Assembly (NCBI GenBank): GCA_016710585.1
Contig: JADJVN010000012.1
Span: 1-64,000, forward strand
Source: Saprospiraceae bacterium
GTDB lineage: Bacteria; Bacteroidota; Bacteroidia; Chitinophagales; Saprospiraceae
Length of the DNA: 64,000 nt
Direction: 5' to 3'
The notes under the pieces were generated by a model. That model was not told where the DNA came from, did no database searches, and saw only the letters and a program-made list of their open reading frames with translations. Numbering within the stretch: position 1 is the first letter of the stretch; the number at the start of each line of letters is the position of its first letter. The translations under genes were made by a program, and so were the position numbers. This document shows positions 1-8,160 of this stretch, in pieces.

Positions 1-52
1 GTAAATTCTTACTTTGCTTGACATATTCCTGATCTGATTTTGGAGCTTTTTT

Positions 53-769
53 TTATATTTGTACCCACTTCTGCAAATTTTCTGTTTCGATAAAATAAGC
101 TTTTTCATAAGTTTCTATAAAACTGCATTTATGATCAATATCCATACGTTTATAATGAAATTTGCCATGGACTAAATTGAAAATATGTTTAACAATTTCA
201 TCCCTTTCATAGTCACTTAAATAATTTTGTCTAAAAGATATGTCAATAATTTGATTAATACCGAGTTCAGAAAATTGATTGGCATAGTGTTGTATTTGGA
301 ATCTAAAATCGGTGACCCTATTGTACCAATCTACATTTTTATCTCGAATTAATTTGTTTCGATCACCAAAAATAACAGTAATGATATGAGATATATAGCC
401 TTTTGGATTTAATGATTTTTCTTTAATTTGGATGCCAGGTTTTCCATTTTGATTGTTCCAAATATAATAATGAAATGCTTTGTCATTTAAGTATGTCGTG
501 AAAGTCTTTTCTAGATTTTCATGGTTCCAATCTATACATCCACCAGTGGGTGCTTTCGAAGCACTTGATTGATAAGATTGAATACTTTTAAGCCACTTTA
601 ATTTTTCAAAATGTTGCCAAGACAAGATTTTTGATGATGCGAAGGGTTTTAAAATCTCATCAAAGATTGGAATTAACTTTTTAATATTGGTCCAATAATA
701 AATCTTATCATCTTCTGTTGGAGTCTGACAAAGCAAACTATAGTTAGTAAATAAAGCTTCTTTCATCAA
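53..769 (-). CDS. Hypothetical protein, 238 aa
   Basis: I do not recognise this protein. It is soluble-looking, rich in aromatic and charged residues, and has no signal peptide, membrane segment or clear motif. The N-terminal half is Trp/Lys rich (IYYWTNIKK, SWQHFEKLKWLK). The C-terminal half has a YERDEIVKHIF segment that looks helical. The open frame is long for such AT-rich DNA and ends close to the window edge. The start could be Met1 or Met2. It is followed on the same strand by other small unrelated genes, so no operon context helps to assign a role. Confidence 0.6.
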   Translation of the reverse strand: MMKEALFTNYSLLCQTPTEDDKIYYWTNIKKLIPIFDEILKPFASSKILSWQHFEKLKWLKSIQSYQSSASKAPTGGCIDWNHENLEKTFTTYLNDKAFHYYIWNNQNGKPGIQIKEKSLNPKGYISHIITVIFGDRNKLIRDKNVDWYNRVTDFRFQIQHYANQFSELGINQIIDISFRQNYLSDYERDEIVKHIFNLVHGKFHYKRMDIDHKCSFIETYEKAYFIETENLQKWVQI

Positions 770-830
770 TTTATCACTAAAGTATTATTATTTAAATTAT
801 TTGGTCAATCTAAATAATTTAAGAATGTTT

Positions 831-1094
831 TTATTTCCACCTTTCTAGATTTGGTAATATGGATTCTGCCATTTCTTGTGCTTTATCTTGAGGCATTCCC
901 ATATTCACTGCCATTTTAATATTCTTTTCAATCTTTTGCTCCAATGTGATACCTTCATCCATAAATTTTCCCTCTTTAAAACAAAAACTACAGTACTTAT
1001 CACTTTTACTTTGATCCAAATTTGTCCCACCCTTGTAAGGATCTTTATCCAGTGGCATGCCGCAACTCTGACATATTAAATTTTTATTTTCCAT
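831..1094 (-). CDS. Putative zinc-ribbon protein, 87 aa
   Basis: A small protein with four cysteines arranged as two knuckles, C8-x2-C11 (CQSCGMPL) and C35-x2-C38 (CSFC). It is followed by a helical tail (GITLEQKIEKNIKMAVNMGM) ending in LPNLERWK. This is the layout of the 'putative zinc ribbon' family common in Bacteroidota and Firmicutes, often a stand-alone protein of 80-90 aa. The length and the CGMPL motif fit well. The function of the family is unknown; metal binding is inferred from the Cys pairs. It lies 61 nt upstream (in minus-strand order) of the 238-aa gene. Confidence 0.75.
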   Translation of the reverse strand: MENKNLICQSCGMPLDKDPYKGGTNLDQSKSDKYCSFCFKEGKFMDEGITLEQKIEKNIKMAVNMGMPQDKAQEMAESILPNLERWK

Positions 1095-1285
1095 ATATCA
1101 TTACTTAAAAATAGTACGCTTTATATTAGCTTTAACTGATTGTAAAATTATACTATATATTCCAATTTTTTTGATTTTTTCTCCTTAGGTTTGGATGTTG
1201 CCATAGTCGACATTTTGCAAACGTTCCAATTCTCAAAAGCATCGGAAAATGAATGGCTTTTGTCTTTTTATAATATCGTCAAATA

Positions 1286-1666
1286 TTAGTTGCAGTTTTC
1301 TTTTGAGTTTTCGATTTCCTTCTTGAATTCTTCAACTAGTTCATAAAAATAGTTTACAGATTGCACATGTTGCTCTTTGGATACAGTTGACGCAAAAACA
1401 ATTTCCCAACTAATGTCTTTTGGTTCAAACCCCATGCAATGCGCAAGAATCATATTTACCCAACCTGCGGTTGACTCATAATATCCAAGTTTTTTAGCTA
1501 CCCAATCGAAGAAAGCTTCTTCAGAAGGTTCAATTATTCCATGGTCTATAAGCGCCTGATGATAGCCATTGCAATAATTATTTATATTTAACAAAGTAGC
1601 TTCACCTAGCCACATTGCTGGTCGTTGCTCAATGCGCTTCAATATTTTATAGCATTCTAAAATCAT
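1286..1666 (-). CDS. Hypothetical protein with RPAMWLG motif, 126 aa
   Basis: A small soluble protein whose N-terminus reads ILKRIEQRPAMWLG followed by a conserved-looking NINNYCNGYHQAL helix. This 'RP-x-M-[WY]-LG' start followed by a GY-x-x-A helix is a pattern I associate with a widespread uncharacterised family of small proteins in Bacteroidota and actinobacteria. No catalytic residues are evident. It stands alone, flanked by about 190 and 280 nt of non-coding DNA. No function is proposed. Confidence 0.6.
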   Translation of the reverse strand: MILECYKILKRIEQRPAMWLGEATLLNINNYCNGYHQALIDHGIIEPSEEAFFDWVAKKLGYYESTAGWVNMILAHCMGFEPKDISWEIVFASTVSKEQHVQSVNYFYELVEEFKKEIENSKENCN

Positions 1667-1924
1667 ATTTTTGCATTTATCTCAAGAAATTTTCCTCAAA
1701 GTGAAGTATAAGGTCATTAGCTTTTTTTATTAGTATATATTTCTTCAAGATTCTAGAATTTGGTTTAATTTGAATCGTGCAGGTTTGTAGCCAAAGAGGA
1801 GTCTAATGTAATATTGCGTCTTTTTTCTGAAGCGTCAATCCATGTAGATTTTTATGTAAAAATAGTGTTCAGGATCTTATTTTCCAATTTTCTTCGTCAA
1901 AATATTGGATAATATTTCCAATTG

Positions 1925-1946
1925 TACGAAGTGCTTCGTATTTTTG
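1925..1946 (+). promoter_or_regulatory. BlaI-type operator overlapping a -7 box
   Basis: TACGAAGTGCTTCGTA (1925-1940) is a perfect TACGAA-N4-TTCGTA palindrome. Its last two bases begin TATTTTTG (1939-1946), a match to the Bacteroidota -7 consensus TAnnTTTG. The same 16-bp palindrome class occurs twice at the blaI promoter (45987-46002 and 46017-46032). By inference the TonB-receptor-like gene downstream belongs to the regulon of the BlaI repressor encoded 44 kb away. No good -33 TTTG lies at the expected distance. Confidence 0.6.
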
Positions 1947-1962
1947 CTGTATGGAATTAAAA

Positions 1963-4404
1963 ATGATCATCCGCTTCAATTTTAAGCTTATATTTATAGT
2001 CCTTCTTTGCCCTATTACAGCTAGATTACTTGCTCAAGATCATTTAGAACTCAAGGGGAAAATTGTGGATTCTGAACAAAAACCAATCGAATTGGCCATT
2101 GTCAAACTTTATCAAGCTGCAGACTCTTCACTCATTAGCAGCGCTTTTAGTGAAAAAAATGGTGATTTCCTCATCCAGCAACTTAAAGCCTCAGACTATT
2201 ATTTTTCAATTGAATTTCTTGGCTTAGAAAAATATAATTCTGAAAGAATTGCATTGCAAAAAAACACTATAATTCCTACTGTGACGATGCTTCCTCAAGT
2301 TGGACTTTTATCTGAAGTGCAAATTAAGTCAAAAGCGCCATTCATTGAAAGAAAATTGGATCGAGTCGTAGTTAATATGGAGGCTTTGCTTTCTTCTGCT
2401 GGTACTACCACTTGGGAAGCTCTTGAAAAAGCACCGGGAGTAATGCTAGATCAAAATGGAAATATATTGCTTCGTGGGCGATCAGGGGTGCAAGTTTTTA
2501 TTGATGACAAACCTAGTTATCTTTCAGGAATTGAATTAGAAAATTACCTTAAAACACTTCCGACGAGCAGCATTAAGCAAATTGAAATCCTTACCAATCC
2601 TCCTGCGAAATATGATGCCGCTGGAAATTCTGGAATTATAAATATCGTTACAAAAAGAAGTAAACAAATTGGCTTTACAGGCAATGTGAATACAGCCTAC
2701 ACACAAGGCAGATATGCCAGAACAAATCACAGTCTAGGACTCAATTATTTGACCTCTAAAATAGGCATCTATGGAAATGTAAGCTTGGGCACACACCAAA
2801 GTTTTCAAGATTTGAATATCTATCGATTTTATAAGAACGATGATTTAAGTCCTCGTGCAAAATTTGAGCAAAATTCTTATATCAAGAAGACAAATCAATC
2901 CATTAATAGTAGACTCATATTAGACTATTATTTGACATCTAAGACTACGCTAGGAATGGCTTATTCAAATGTGGTATCGCCTAAAAAGGACAAAGTGAAT
3001 AATACCGCATTTTATACTAGCAAAACTGATCTCAATAAAATTATTGCTGATAATCTAAGTACTTCAAAATTTTTAAATCACTCCGCAAATATTAATATAA
3101 GACATGTTCTTGATCAACATGGCTCCCAAATTAGTGCTGATGCTGATCTCATTCAGTATAGTTCTCAAACTGATCAAGATTTTTACAACTTCATTTATCA
3201 AAAAGATGATCAATTGATTTATGATGATTTTGTTGAAGGAAATCTGCCTTCAGACATTCGAATTTACACTGTAAAATCAGATTTAAATACGACGATTAAA
3301 GGAATTAAATTCGAAACAGGGATCAAATCTGCATTCACTAATACAGATAATATTGCTGAATATTTTACCACCCTTGACCAACAAAGAAATATTAATAATG
3401 ATCTCAGCAATCATTTTATATATAAAGAGTGGATACAAAGTGCATACATGAATTTCTCAAAGACAATCTATGGCTTTGAGTGTCAGATAGGCTTGCGTGG
3501 TGAGCATACTAATCTTAAAGGAGACCAAAAAGGAAATGCAATCAAAGCACCAAAACAATTTTCAAATCAGTATACTAAATTATTTCCAACATTTTTTGCA
3601 TCCAGAGCTTTAGATAGTGCAGGAATACATGTCGTGAATTTTTCCTATGGAAGGAGAATTGATCGACCCATATTTCAGCATCTAAATCCATTCGTCAGTC
3701 CATTGGATAAATATACCTATTATGTTGGAAATCCAGATCTGTTACCGACATTTTCAAATAACTTTTCTTTGACTCACAGCTATAAAAACAAAATCAACAC
3801 AAGCATTAATTTTTCCAAGACGATTAATGGCATAAATGAAACATTGGAAATCGTTGGAGACATCTATTATAGTCGACCATTAAATGTCACAACAAATTAC
3901 AATACGAGTATCTCAATCGATGCAAACCATACTTTTAAGAAATGGTATACTGTAATTCCATATTTTGAATTTGGGAATGTAAAATATAAAAGTAAACTAT
4001 ATACCGAACAATTGAATGCAAACGGGAATTATGTCAGAGCTAATCTTACACAATCCTTTAAACTTAAAAAGAATTGGAGTGCGGAACTTAAAGGAGATTA
4101 CCAAAGTGACATTGTGTATAGCCAGCTAATCATTAAGCGTTTTGCAATAATTGGATTTACTATCCAGAAAAAATTTGCAAAGGGAAATGCAACAGCTAGA
4201 GCAGGTGTAAATGATATATTTTATACAAGAACTGCATCTGGTATAATCAACAATTTAAAAAATACTGATGCGAATTGGGATAGTACTTTAGATACTAGAT
4301 CACTGGTCTTAAGTCTCGCTTATAGATTTGGAAAATCAAATATTCAAAAACAACAATACAAGACTACTGGAGCTGAAAGTGAAAAAAGAAGAATACAATC
4401 TTAA
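1963..4404 (+). CDS. TonB-dependent receptor-like outer membrane protein
   Basis: A large outer-membrane protein: signal peptide ending near LLAQ, then a CarboxypepD_reg-like beta-sandwich (about residues 25-105, starting LELKGKIVD), a plug domain (around LLRGRSGVQVFIDDKP and AAGNSGIINIVTKR) and a C-terminal barrel of the OMP_b-brl_3 type. These proteins usually import or bind ligands at the outer membrane, or act as partners of regulatory systems; the substrate is not readable. The frame opens at 1951, but the -7 box ends at 1946, so transcription would start near 1952. The ATG at 1963 (MIIRFNF) also begins the signal peptide better, and I choose it. The stop is followed by about 325 nt without a gene. 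Confidence 0.85.
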   Translation: MIIRFNFKLIFIVLLCPITARLLAQDHLELKGKIVDSEQKPIELAIVKLYQAADSSLISSAFSEKNGDFLIQQLKASDYYFSIEFLGLEKYNSERIALQKNTIIPTVTMLPQVGLLSEVQIKSKAPFIERKLDRVVVNMEALLSSAGTTTWEALEKAPGVMLDQNGNILLRGRSGVQVFIDDKPSYLSGIELENYLKTLPTSSIKQIEILTNPPAKYDAAGNSGIINIVTKRSKQIGFTGNVNTAYTQGRYARTNHSLGLNYLTSKIGIYGNVSLGTHQSFQDLNIYRFYKNDDLSPRAKFEQNSYIKKTNQSINSRLILDYYLTSKTTLGMAYSNVVSPKKDKVNNTAFYTSKTDLNKIIADNLSTSKFLNHSANINIRHVLDQHGSQISADADLIQYSSQTDQDFYNFIYQKDDQLIYDDFVEGNLPSDIRIYTVKSDLNTTIKGIKFETGIKSAFTNTDNIAEYFTTLDQQRNINNDLSNHFIYKEWIQSAYMNFSKTIYGFECQIGLRGEHTNLKGDQKGNAIKAPKQFSNQYTKLFPTFFASRALDSAGIHVVNFSYGRRIDRPIFQHLNPFVSPLDKYTYYVGNPDLLPTFSNNFSLTHSYKNKINTSINFSKTINGINETLEIVGDIYYSRPLNVTTNYNTSISIDANHTFKKWYTVIPYFEFGNVKYKSKLYTEQLNANGNYVRANLTQSFKLKKNWSAELKGDYQSDIVYSQLIIKRFAIIGFTIQKKFAKGNATARAGVNDIFYTRTASGIINNLKNTDANWDSTLDTRSLVLSLAYRFGKSNIQKQQYKTTGAESEKRRIQS

Positions 4405-4729
4405 TAGGTGAATTGAAAACTAATAACTATATGTATTTGTATGATAAGTCATTTTTATATAAATACTCAGATTGTCGCATATTTTTAATACTAACGAAAA
4501 AATAAATCAAAAAGTAAAAAATCATCAATTAAATAACTCATCTAAGTATCAAAAATTAGAATGACAACACCATATTATTCTTTTTTAATGAAAGCATCCA
4601 AATAGCTGTGATAAGTTTGTCAAAGTTCTGCCCTAAAATGCCTATCATTCATTTCTTAAAAGCTTGTTCAATAAGGTTTTCTTGTTGACACTTCATACCA
4701 CACGAATGCTTTTTTATTTCATGTCGCTC
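4405..4729. other. Intergenic 325 nt with a weak junction-type repeat
   Basis: No gene is visible. At about 4650-4712 there is a segment ending in CATACCACACGAATGC that resembles the end of the repeat at 59338-59405 (CGTACCACTCGAATGC), with looser similarity before it. It lies at the 3' end of the TraB-like gene, the same position as its relatives in the 59-62 kb region. The rest is AT-rich and featureless to me. Confidence 0.3.
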
Positions 4730-5599
4730 TTATTTATACTTATTCATTATTTGCTTTAATGCAGGTTCAACAGCAACAAAATGAGCACCACCAAAAGCTA
4801 CAAATATTCGGTCATATATCTTGAGTGCTTGTTCAATTGTTGTAAGTAAGTATTTGTCTCGAACCATTTTGGAACTTCTTCCAATTTCACACAGTTTGCC
4901 ATTGTCTTTTAGAAAGTCATGTTTTTCAGTTGGGATTCGGTAGATATCTAAGTCAGTACCAAAGAAGTTTTTATAAGCCCTTGTCATATAGCTAAACTCC
5001 TTTTCGGATTTTGTAAGAGTTACGTTTTCACTTTCTAAATATTGAATAAAGTCCTTTTGGTAAGCTGCTTCAATTCCTTTTGTTGTATCTATCCAATTAT
5101 TTTTATATAAGGCAAAAAATCTTTCACAGCAGGTATAGAGTAAAACTTGTTCTCTACTGTATATTTTGAATAGTTCGTTAAACTCAGCTTCAGTTACTAA
5201 ATCACCATTCACCATTTCAATATTTTGAATGTCACATAAATACTTTAATTGTCCAATTTCGGCATCTTGATTGATTGCCTCGTTCCTGCTGATATAATGT
5301 TTTCCTTTGTCTACTTGCCCTCCTTCATTAAATGCAATTTGAGGCTGTAACTGGTGAAAGTAATAATCAATACTATCTGCTTGTTTTGTAATATCTCTTG
5401 TATGAGCTGTGCCAATAAAAATTAATTGCTTTTTACCAGCGCTGAGTTTTATAACAAGTGGAAAATTGTCAGGAGGGTTTGCATCCAAAATTTTTGCTAC
5501 TTCTAAATAGTTTTTTGTCTGATAACGATTATCTGTTTTAGAAGTTGATTTACAGCTAAAAATAAGAAGTCCGACTAAAAAATAAACTAACTGTTTCAT
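4730..5599 (-). CDS. TraB/GumN-like lipoprotein
   Basis: A 289-aa protein with a lipoprotein signal (LVGLLIFSCKS, lipobox Cys16), so probably anchored in a membrane facing the periplasm. Family marks: FIGTAH at 61-66 followed by a helix and IAFNEGG at 88-94, equivalent to the GTxH...E blocks of TraB/PrgY/GumN proteins. Near residue 270 there is FVAFGGAHFVAVEPALKQ, matching their C-terminal G-x-H block after a conserved 'RDKYLLTTIEQAL' helix. This fold has been linked to metalloprotease-like activity, but the function in Bacteroidota is unsettled. It is a single-gene unit bounded on both sides by repeats shared with the 59-64 kb region, which suggests acquisition as a cassette. Confidence 0.65.
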   Translation of the reverse strand: MKQLVYFLVGLLIFSCKSTSKTDNRYQTKNYLEVAKILDANPPDNFPLVIKLSAGKKQLIFIGTAHTRDITKQADSIDYYFHQLQPQIAFNEGGQVDKGKHYISRNEAINQDAEIGQLKYLCDIQNIEMVNGDLVTEAEFNELFKIYSREQVLLYTCCERFFALYKNNWIDTTKGIEAAYQKDFIQYLESENVTLTKSEKEFSYMTRAYKNFFGTDLDIYRIPTEKHDFLKDNGKLCEIGRSSKMVRDKYLLTTIEQALKIYDRIFVAFGGAHFVAVEPALKQIMNKYK

Positions 5600-5643
5600 A
5601 TTTCTCTGTTGTTGTTAAAATGTCTCTACTAATGGCGTATATT

Positions 5644-6012
5644 TCAAAGGAAATTTGATGCCAAAAGAAATCTTCCCTAACATCGAATCTTCTCGCATCA
5701 ACTTTTGACTCGCGCATTTTTTATTTTTATTTTGCCTTGTCCAATCTTCGATTTTAGGTTGGACAAAGCTGGTATGTGAATTAGGGATAAAGGTAACTTC
5801 TTTGTAAGCCATATTCCTATAGGTTGTGGGCATGATGCTTTTTTGGGTAAAAATAGGAATTTAGTTTTAATGGTGCAATAGTGGTTCGAAATAAAAAAAT
5901 TAATATGCTCTTTACTAAATCTTCTCAGAATTTGTTAGCATTGTACAAAAAGATTTGATAGCTTATTGTGAAAATGATCATTCAAAAAGCCCTTTCAGTT
6001 TTTGTATTTATC
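5644..6012 (-). repeat. Junction repeat R, copy 1
   Basis: Non-coding element upstream of the TraB-like gene. It begins with an inverted repeat, TTGATGC (5655-5661) and GCATCAA (5695-5701), around AAATCTTCCCTAACATCGAA. It continues through CATATTCCTATAGGTTG and AAAAATAGGAATTTAG to AAAAAGCCCTTTCAG near 5990. The same ordered blocks recur at 63677-63933 and in part at 61165-61310 and 60264-60326. The open frame over 5615-5833 follows the repeat, not a gene. Confidence 0.65.
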
Positions 6013-6042
6013 TCTATATGATCGTGAATATCAGTTTCTCAC

Positions 6043-6075
6043 TGTTTTTCTTTTAGCTTTCTTCTATTAGGCAAT
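6043..6075 (-). repeat. Junction repeat T, copy 3 (weak)
   Basis: TTTTTCTTTTAGCTTTCTTC followed by TATTAGGC resembles copies at 59587-59620 and 60370-60400 (CTTTTTCTTTGGGCTTTCTT, then CTATAGGGCT). It lies past the 3' end of the 368-aa gene and before repeat R on the minus strand, the same order as at 60.3 kb. The rest of 5834-6229 holds no gene I can support. Confidence 0.4.
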
Positions 6076-6229
6076 ATGTTTAAATATTAGAACTTTGCCA
6101 TTCTTTTCTGTCATGTCGATGTCTGTACATTGTGGTCTCTCTTGGTACTTAGGCGTGGTAGCTGTTCTGATTTTTTTTGTTTGACTTTTTCGTTGGCAAA
6201 AAATACAAGTTTACTATCAAAAGCGTTGG

Positions 6230-7336
6230 TTATTGCTGTTCCAAAATCCATTTTAATAGTTCAATATTCTTTGTCTTTGTACATACTTTATACATTGAAA
6301 AATAAGTTTCATTTGTATAATATTTTTTAAGTAACGAATACTTTATTTGGTTATCAAGTCGTGAATAACCTATTGCCCAAATCATAGTTATTTTATGATG
6401 CTTCTGGAGATTGCTATAAAAATTCTGCTTCAAATTTTCAAAATGTGGAATATCTACAGGATATTCTTTTGATACATCCATTGGTACAACGTAAGGTCTT
6501 TTTGATAATTTCAATTCTGATACAGATAAATCAAATTCTTCTTGGTGAGGTCTATTGCTATAAAAATCATAATTTGTTTTCTTTGGCAAATATTCTGCTA
6601 ATTCTTGTGCCATAATTCTATTGGCGACAATCTCATCATCATAATTTTGAATTGCTTGCAAATCGATTTTATTTAGATATTCAAAATCATCGATTAAGAT
6701 AGTCAGGTCTATTTCAAACATAGGCTCTTGGTCAATTATCCAACTTAGAAGTTCTGCTCTGCGACTTCTTAATATGTTATTCTGAAAATTGTTTTTTGCC
6801 CAATTACTGATTACTACTGATTCTATCGGATACCTTAAAACTCTATTCAAAATCAATTCAGAAGTGGAAAAATTGGAACAGAGCCAATCTTCTTCAGTTG
6901 AAGTTAGCCCAAGATTTATCAAAATATTATTACAAATTTTCCTTGCTTCATCAATCTGTGTATGGTTTATGTACTTTCTTTCCTCAAAGGTTTTTCTGAA
7001 TAAATTAAAAAGTAACTTATGCGTTTCAACTGAAAGTTGCAATTTAGGTATGTTAATTCTGTTATAATAATCTCTAGATGTGCCTTTTGGAACAGTGTGA
7101 AGATATTGTTTTATCTTTTGCAATAAAGATAATCTGCTAATTCTTTTCTCTGTTTTCCATTGATCATTTGCAAGTCTAACAAGATTGTCAAAAACGATAG
7201 GATTAAATTGATAATAATTAAGATAGTCTCTAACTTTAAGAAAATCTGAATATGATAATATAATATCGTCTTTTGGATAAGGATTCTCCAATTCAATGAT
7301 TGCACGATTTAGAGCTATTTTTCTTTGTTTATTCAT
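6230..7336 (-). CDS. Hypothetical protein, 368 aa (last gene of RecQ operon)
   Basis: I do not recognise this protein. It is soluble, Leu/Asn/Ile rich, mostly helical-looking, with short motif-like stretches such as LLSWIIDQEPMFEIDLTILIDDFEYL and a C-terminal 'MYKVCTKTKNIELLKWILEQQ' that resembles a helical repeat end. It starts 36 nt after the reconstructed end of the coiled-coil membrane gene, on the same strand, so it is probably co-transcribed with the alkB-SAM-recQ-coiled-coil operon. A repeat element follows it. Its role may lie in that system, but nothing in the sequence names it. Confidence 0.6.
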   Translation of the reverse strand: MNKQRKIALNRAIIELENPYPKDDIILSYSDFLKVRDYLNYYQFNPIVFDNLVRLANDQWKTEKRISRLSLLQKIKQYLHTVPKGTSRDYYNRINIPKLQLSVETHKLLFNLFRKTFEERKYINHTQIDEARKICNNILINLGLTSTEEDWLCSNFSTSELILNRVLRYPIESVVISNWAKNNFQNNILRSRRAELLSWIIDQEPMFEIDLTILIDDFEYLNKIDLQAIQNYDDEIVANRIMAQELAEYLPKKTNYDFYSNRPHQEEFDLSVSELKLSKRPYVVPMDVSKEYPVDIPHFENLKQNFYSNLQKHHKITMIWAIGYSRLDNQIKYSLLKKYYTNETYFSMYKVCTKTKNIELLKWILEQQ

Positions 7337-7372
7337 CTTATTTTTAAATATATGCTGTTTAATGGGTGGGTG

Positions 7373-8160
7373 TTAAAGAATTAAATTTATTATTATGCCT
7401 ATTATTACTATTCCTAATATCAAAAATAATAGAATTTTCAATGTTTTAGATTCTTTGTCTTGCTGGTCAAGTCTTAAAAAATATAGTACACTTGATTTTT
7501 TAGTTCTTCATACTTTTTATTAAGTTCTATTTGTACTCTGTCTGCTTGATTAGTAAGTATAGTTAGTATTTCACTAAAGTGAGATTCCAAATCAATCTTC
7601 TCAATACGTGAAATTTGTACTTTGAATTCATCAATTTTTGATTGCAGGTCTAATGCTTTGTTATCAAGTTTAACAAGTTTTTCTTTTAAGTCTGTATTAA
7701 ATTGAATAACAACTTGTTTTTCAAGATTGCCAAAAGAATCTTTGAAATCGTATTCTGTTAATTTGGTAATCTCTTTTTCAATATTCCTTATTTGCTTATC
7801 TAAGTCTTCAAGTGGTTTACTTAAATTTTGCTGAAATTGCTTTGTCGTTTCGGTCTCAATAGATTTTAATGACTTAGAAACATCAAACTCTGTAAGTTTT
7901 GCTACTTCTTTGCTAAAGTTTTTTGTTTGCTCAGATAGTTTAGCTATTGAATCAAGGTTGAATTTTCTTGAATCTTCTAGAACAGCTTCGACATTGATTG
8001 ATAAACTCTCAAAACTTGTCCTATATGATTCTATTACTTTTGCTAAATTCCCTGATGTTTTAATTACATTGTCAACTTGTTCCTTAGCAGAATTGATGTC
8101 TTTTAGGTTTTGCTCCAAAACAGCTAAAGACTTTAATACATTTTCATTTGTTATACTCAT
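7373..8160 (-). pseudogene. Coiled-coil protein with C-terminal TM, frameshifted
   Basis: The open part (7474-8160) starts at MSITNENVL and is nearly all coiled coil, with three similar blocks (KLTEFDVSKSL, KLTEYDFKDSF, RIEKIDLESHF) suggesting an internal repeat. It stops at YYIF. One extra base in the T-run 7496-7501 would extend the frame as LYFLRLDQQDKESK and a single transmembrane helix (ILLFLILGIVIIGIIINLIL) to a stop at 7373, giving 262 aa. The total, 788 nt plus one, is divisible by three. The ATG overlaps the terminal TAA of the recQ remnant (TAATG), a sign of translational coupling. A membrane-tethered coiled coil beside a helicase is typical of multi-gene accessory systems; that use is inference. 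Confidence 0.6.

Noticed and set aside
5615..5833. 72-aa open frame upstream of the TraB-like gene
   Set aside because: It lies within junction repeat R; other R copies do not keep this frame, so it is a by-product of the repeat.
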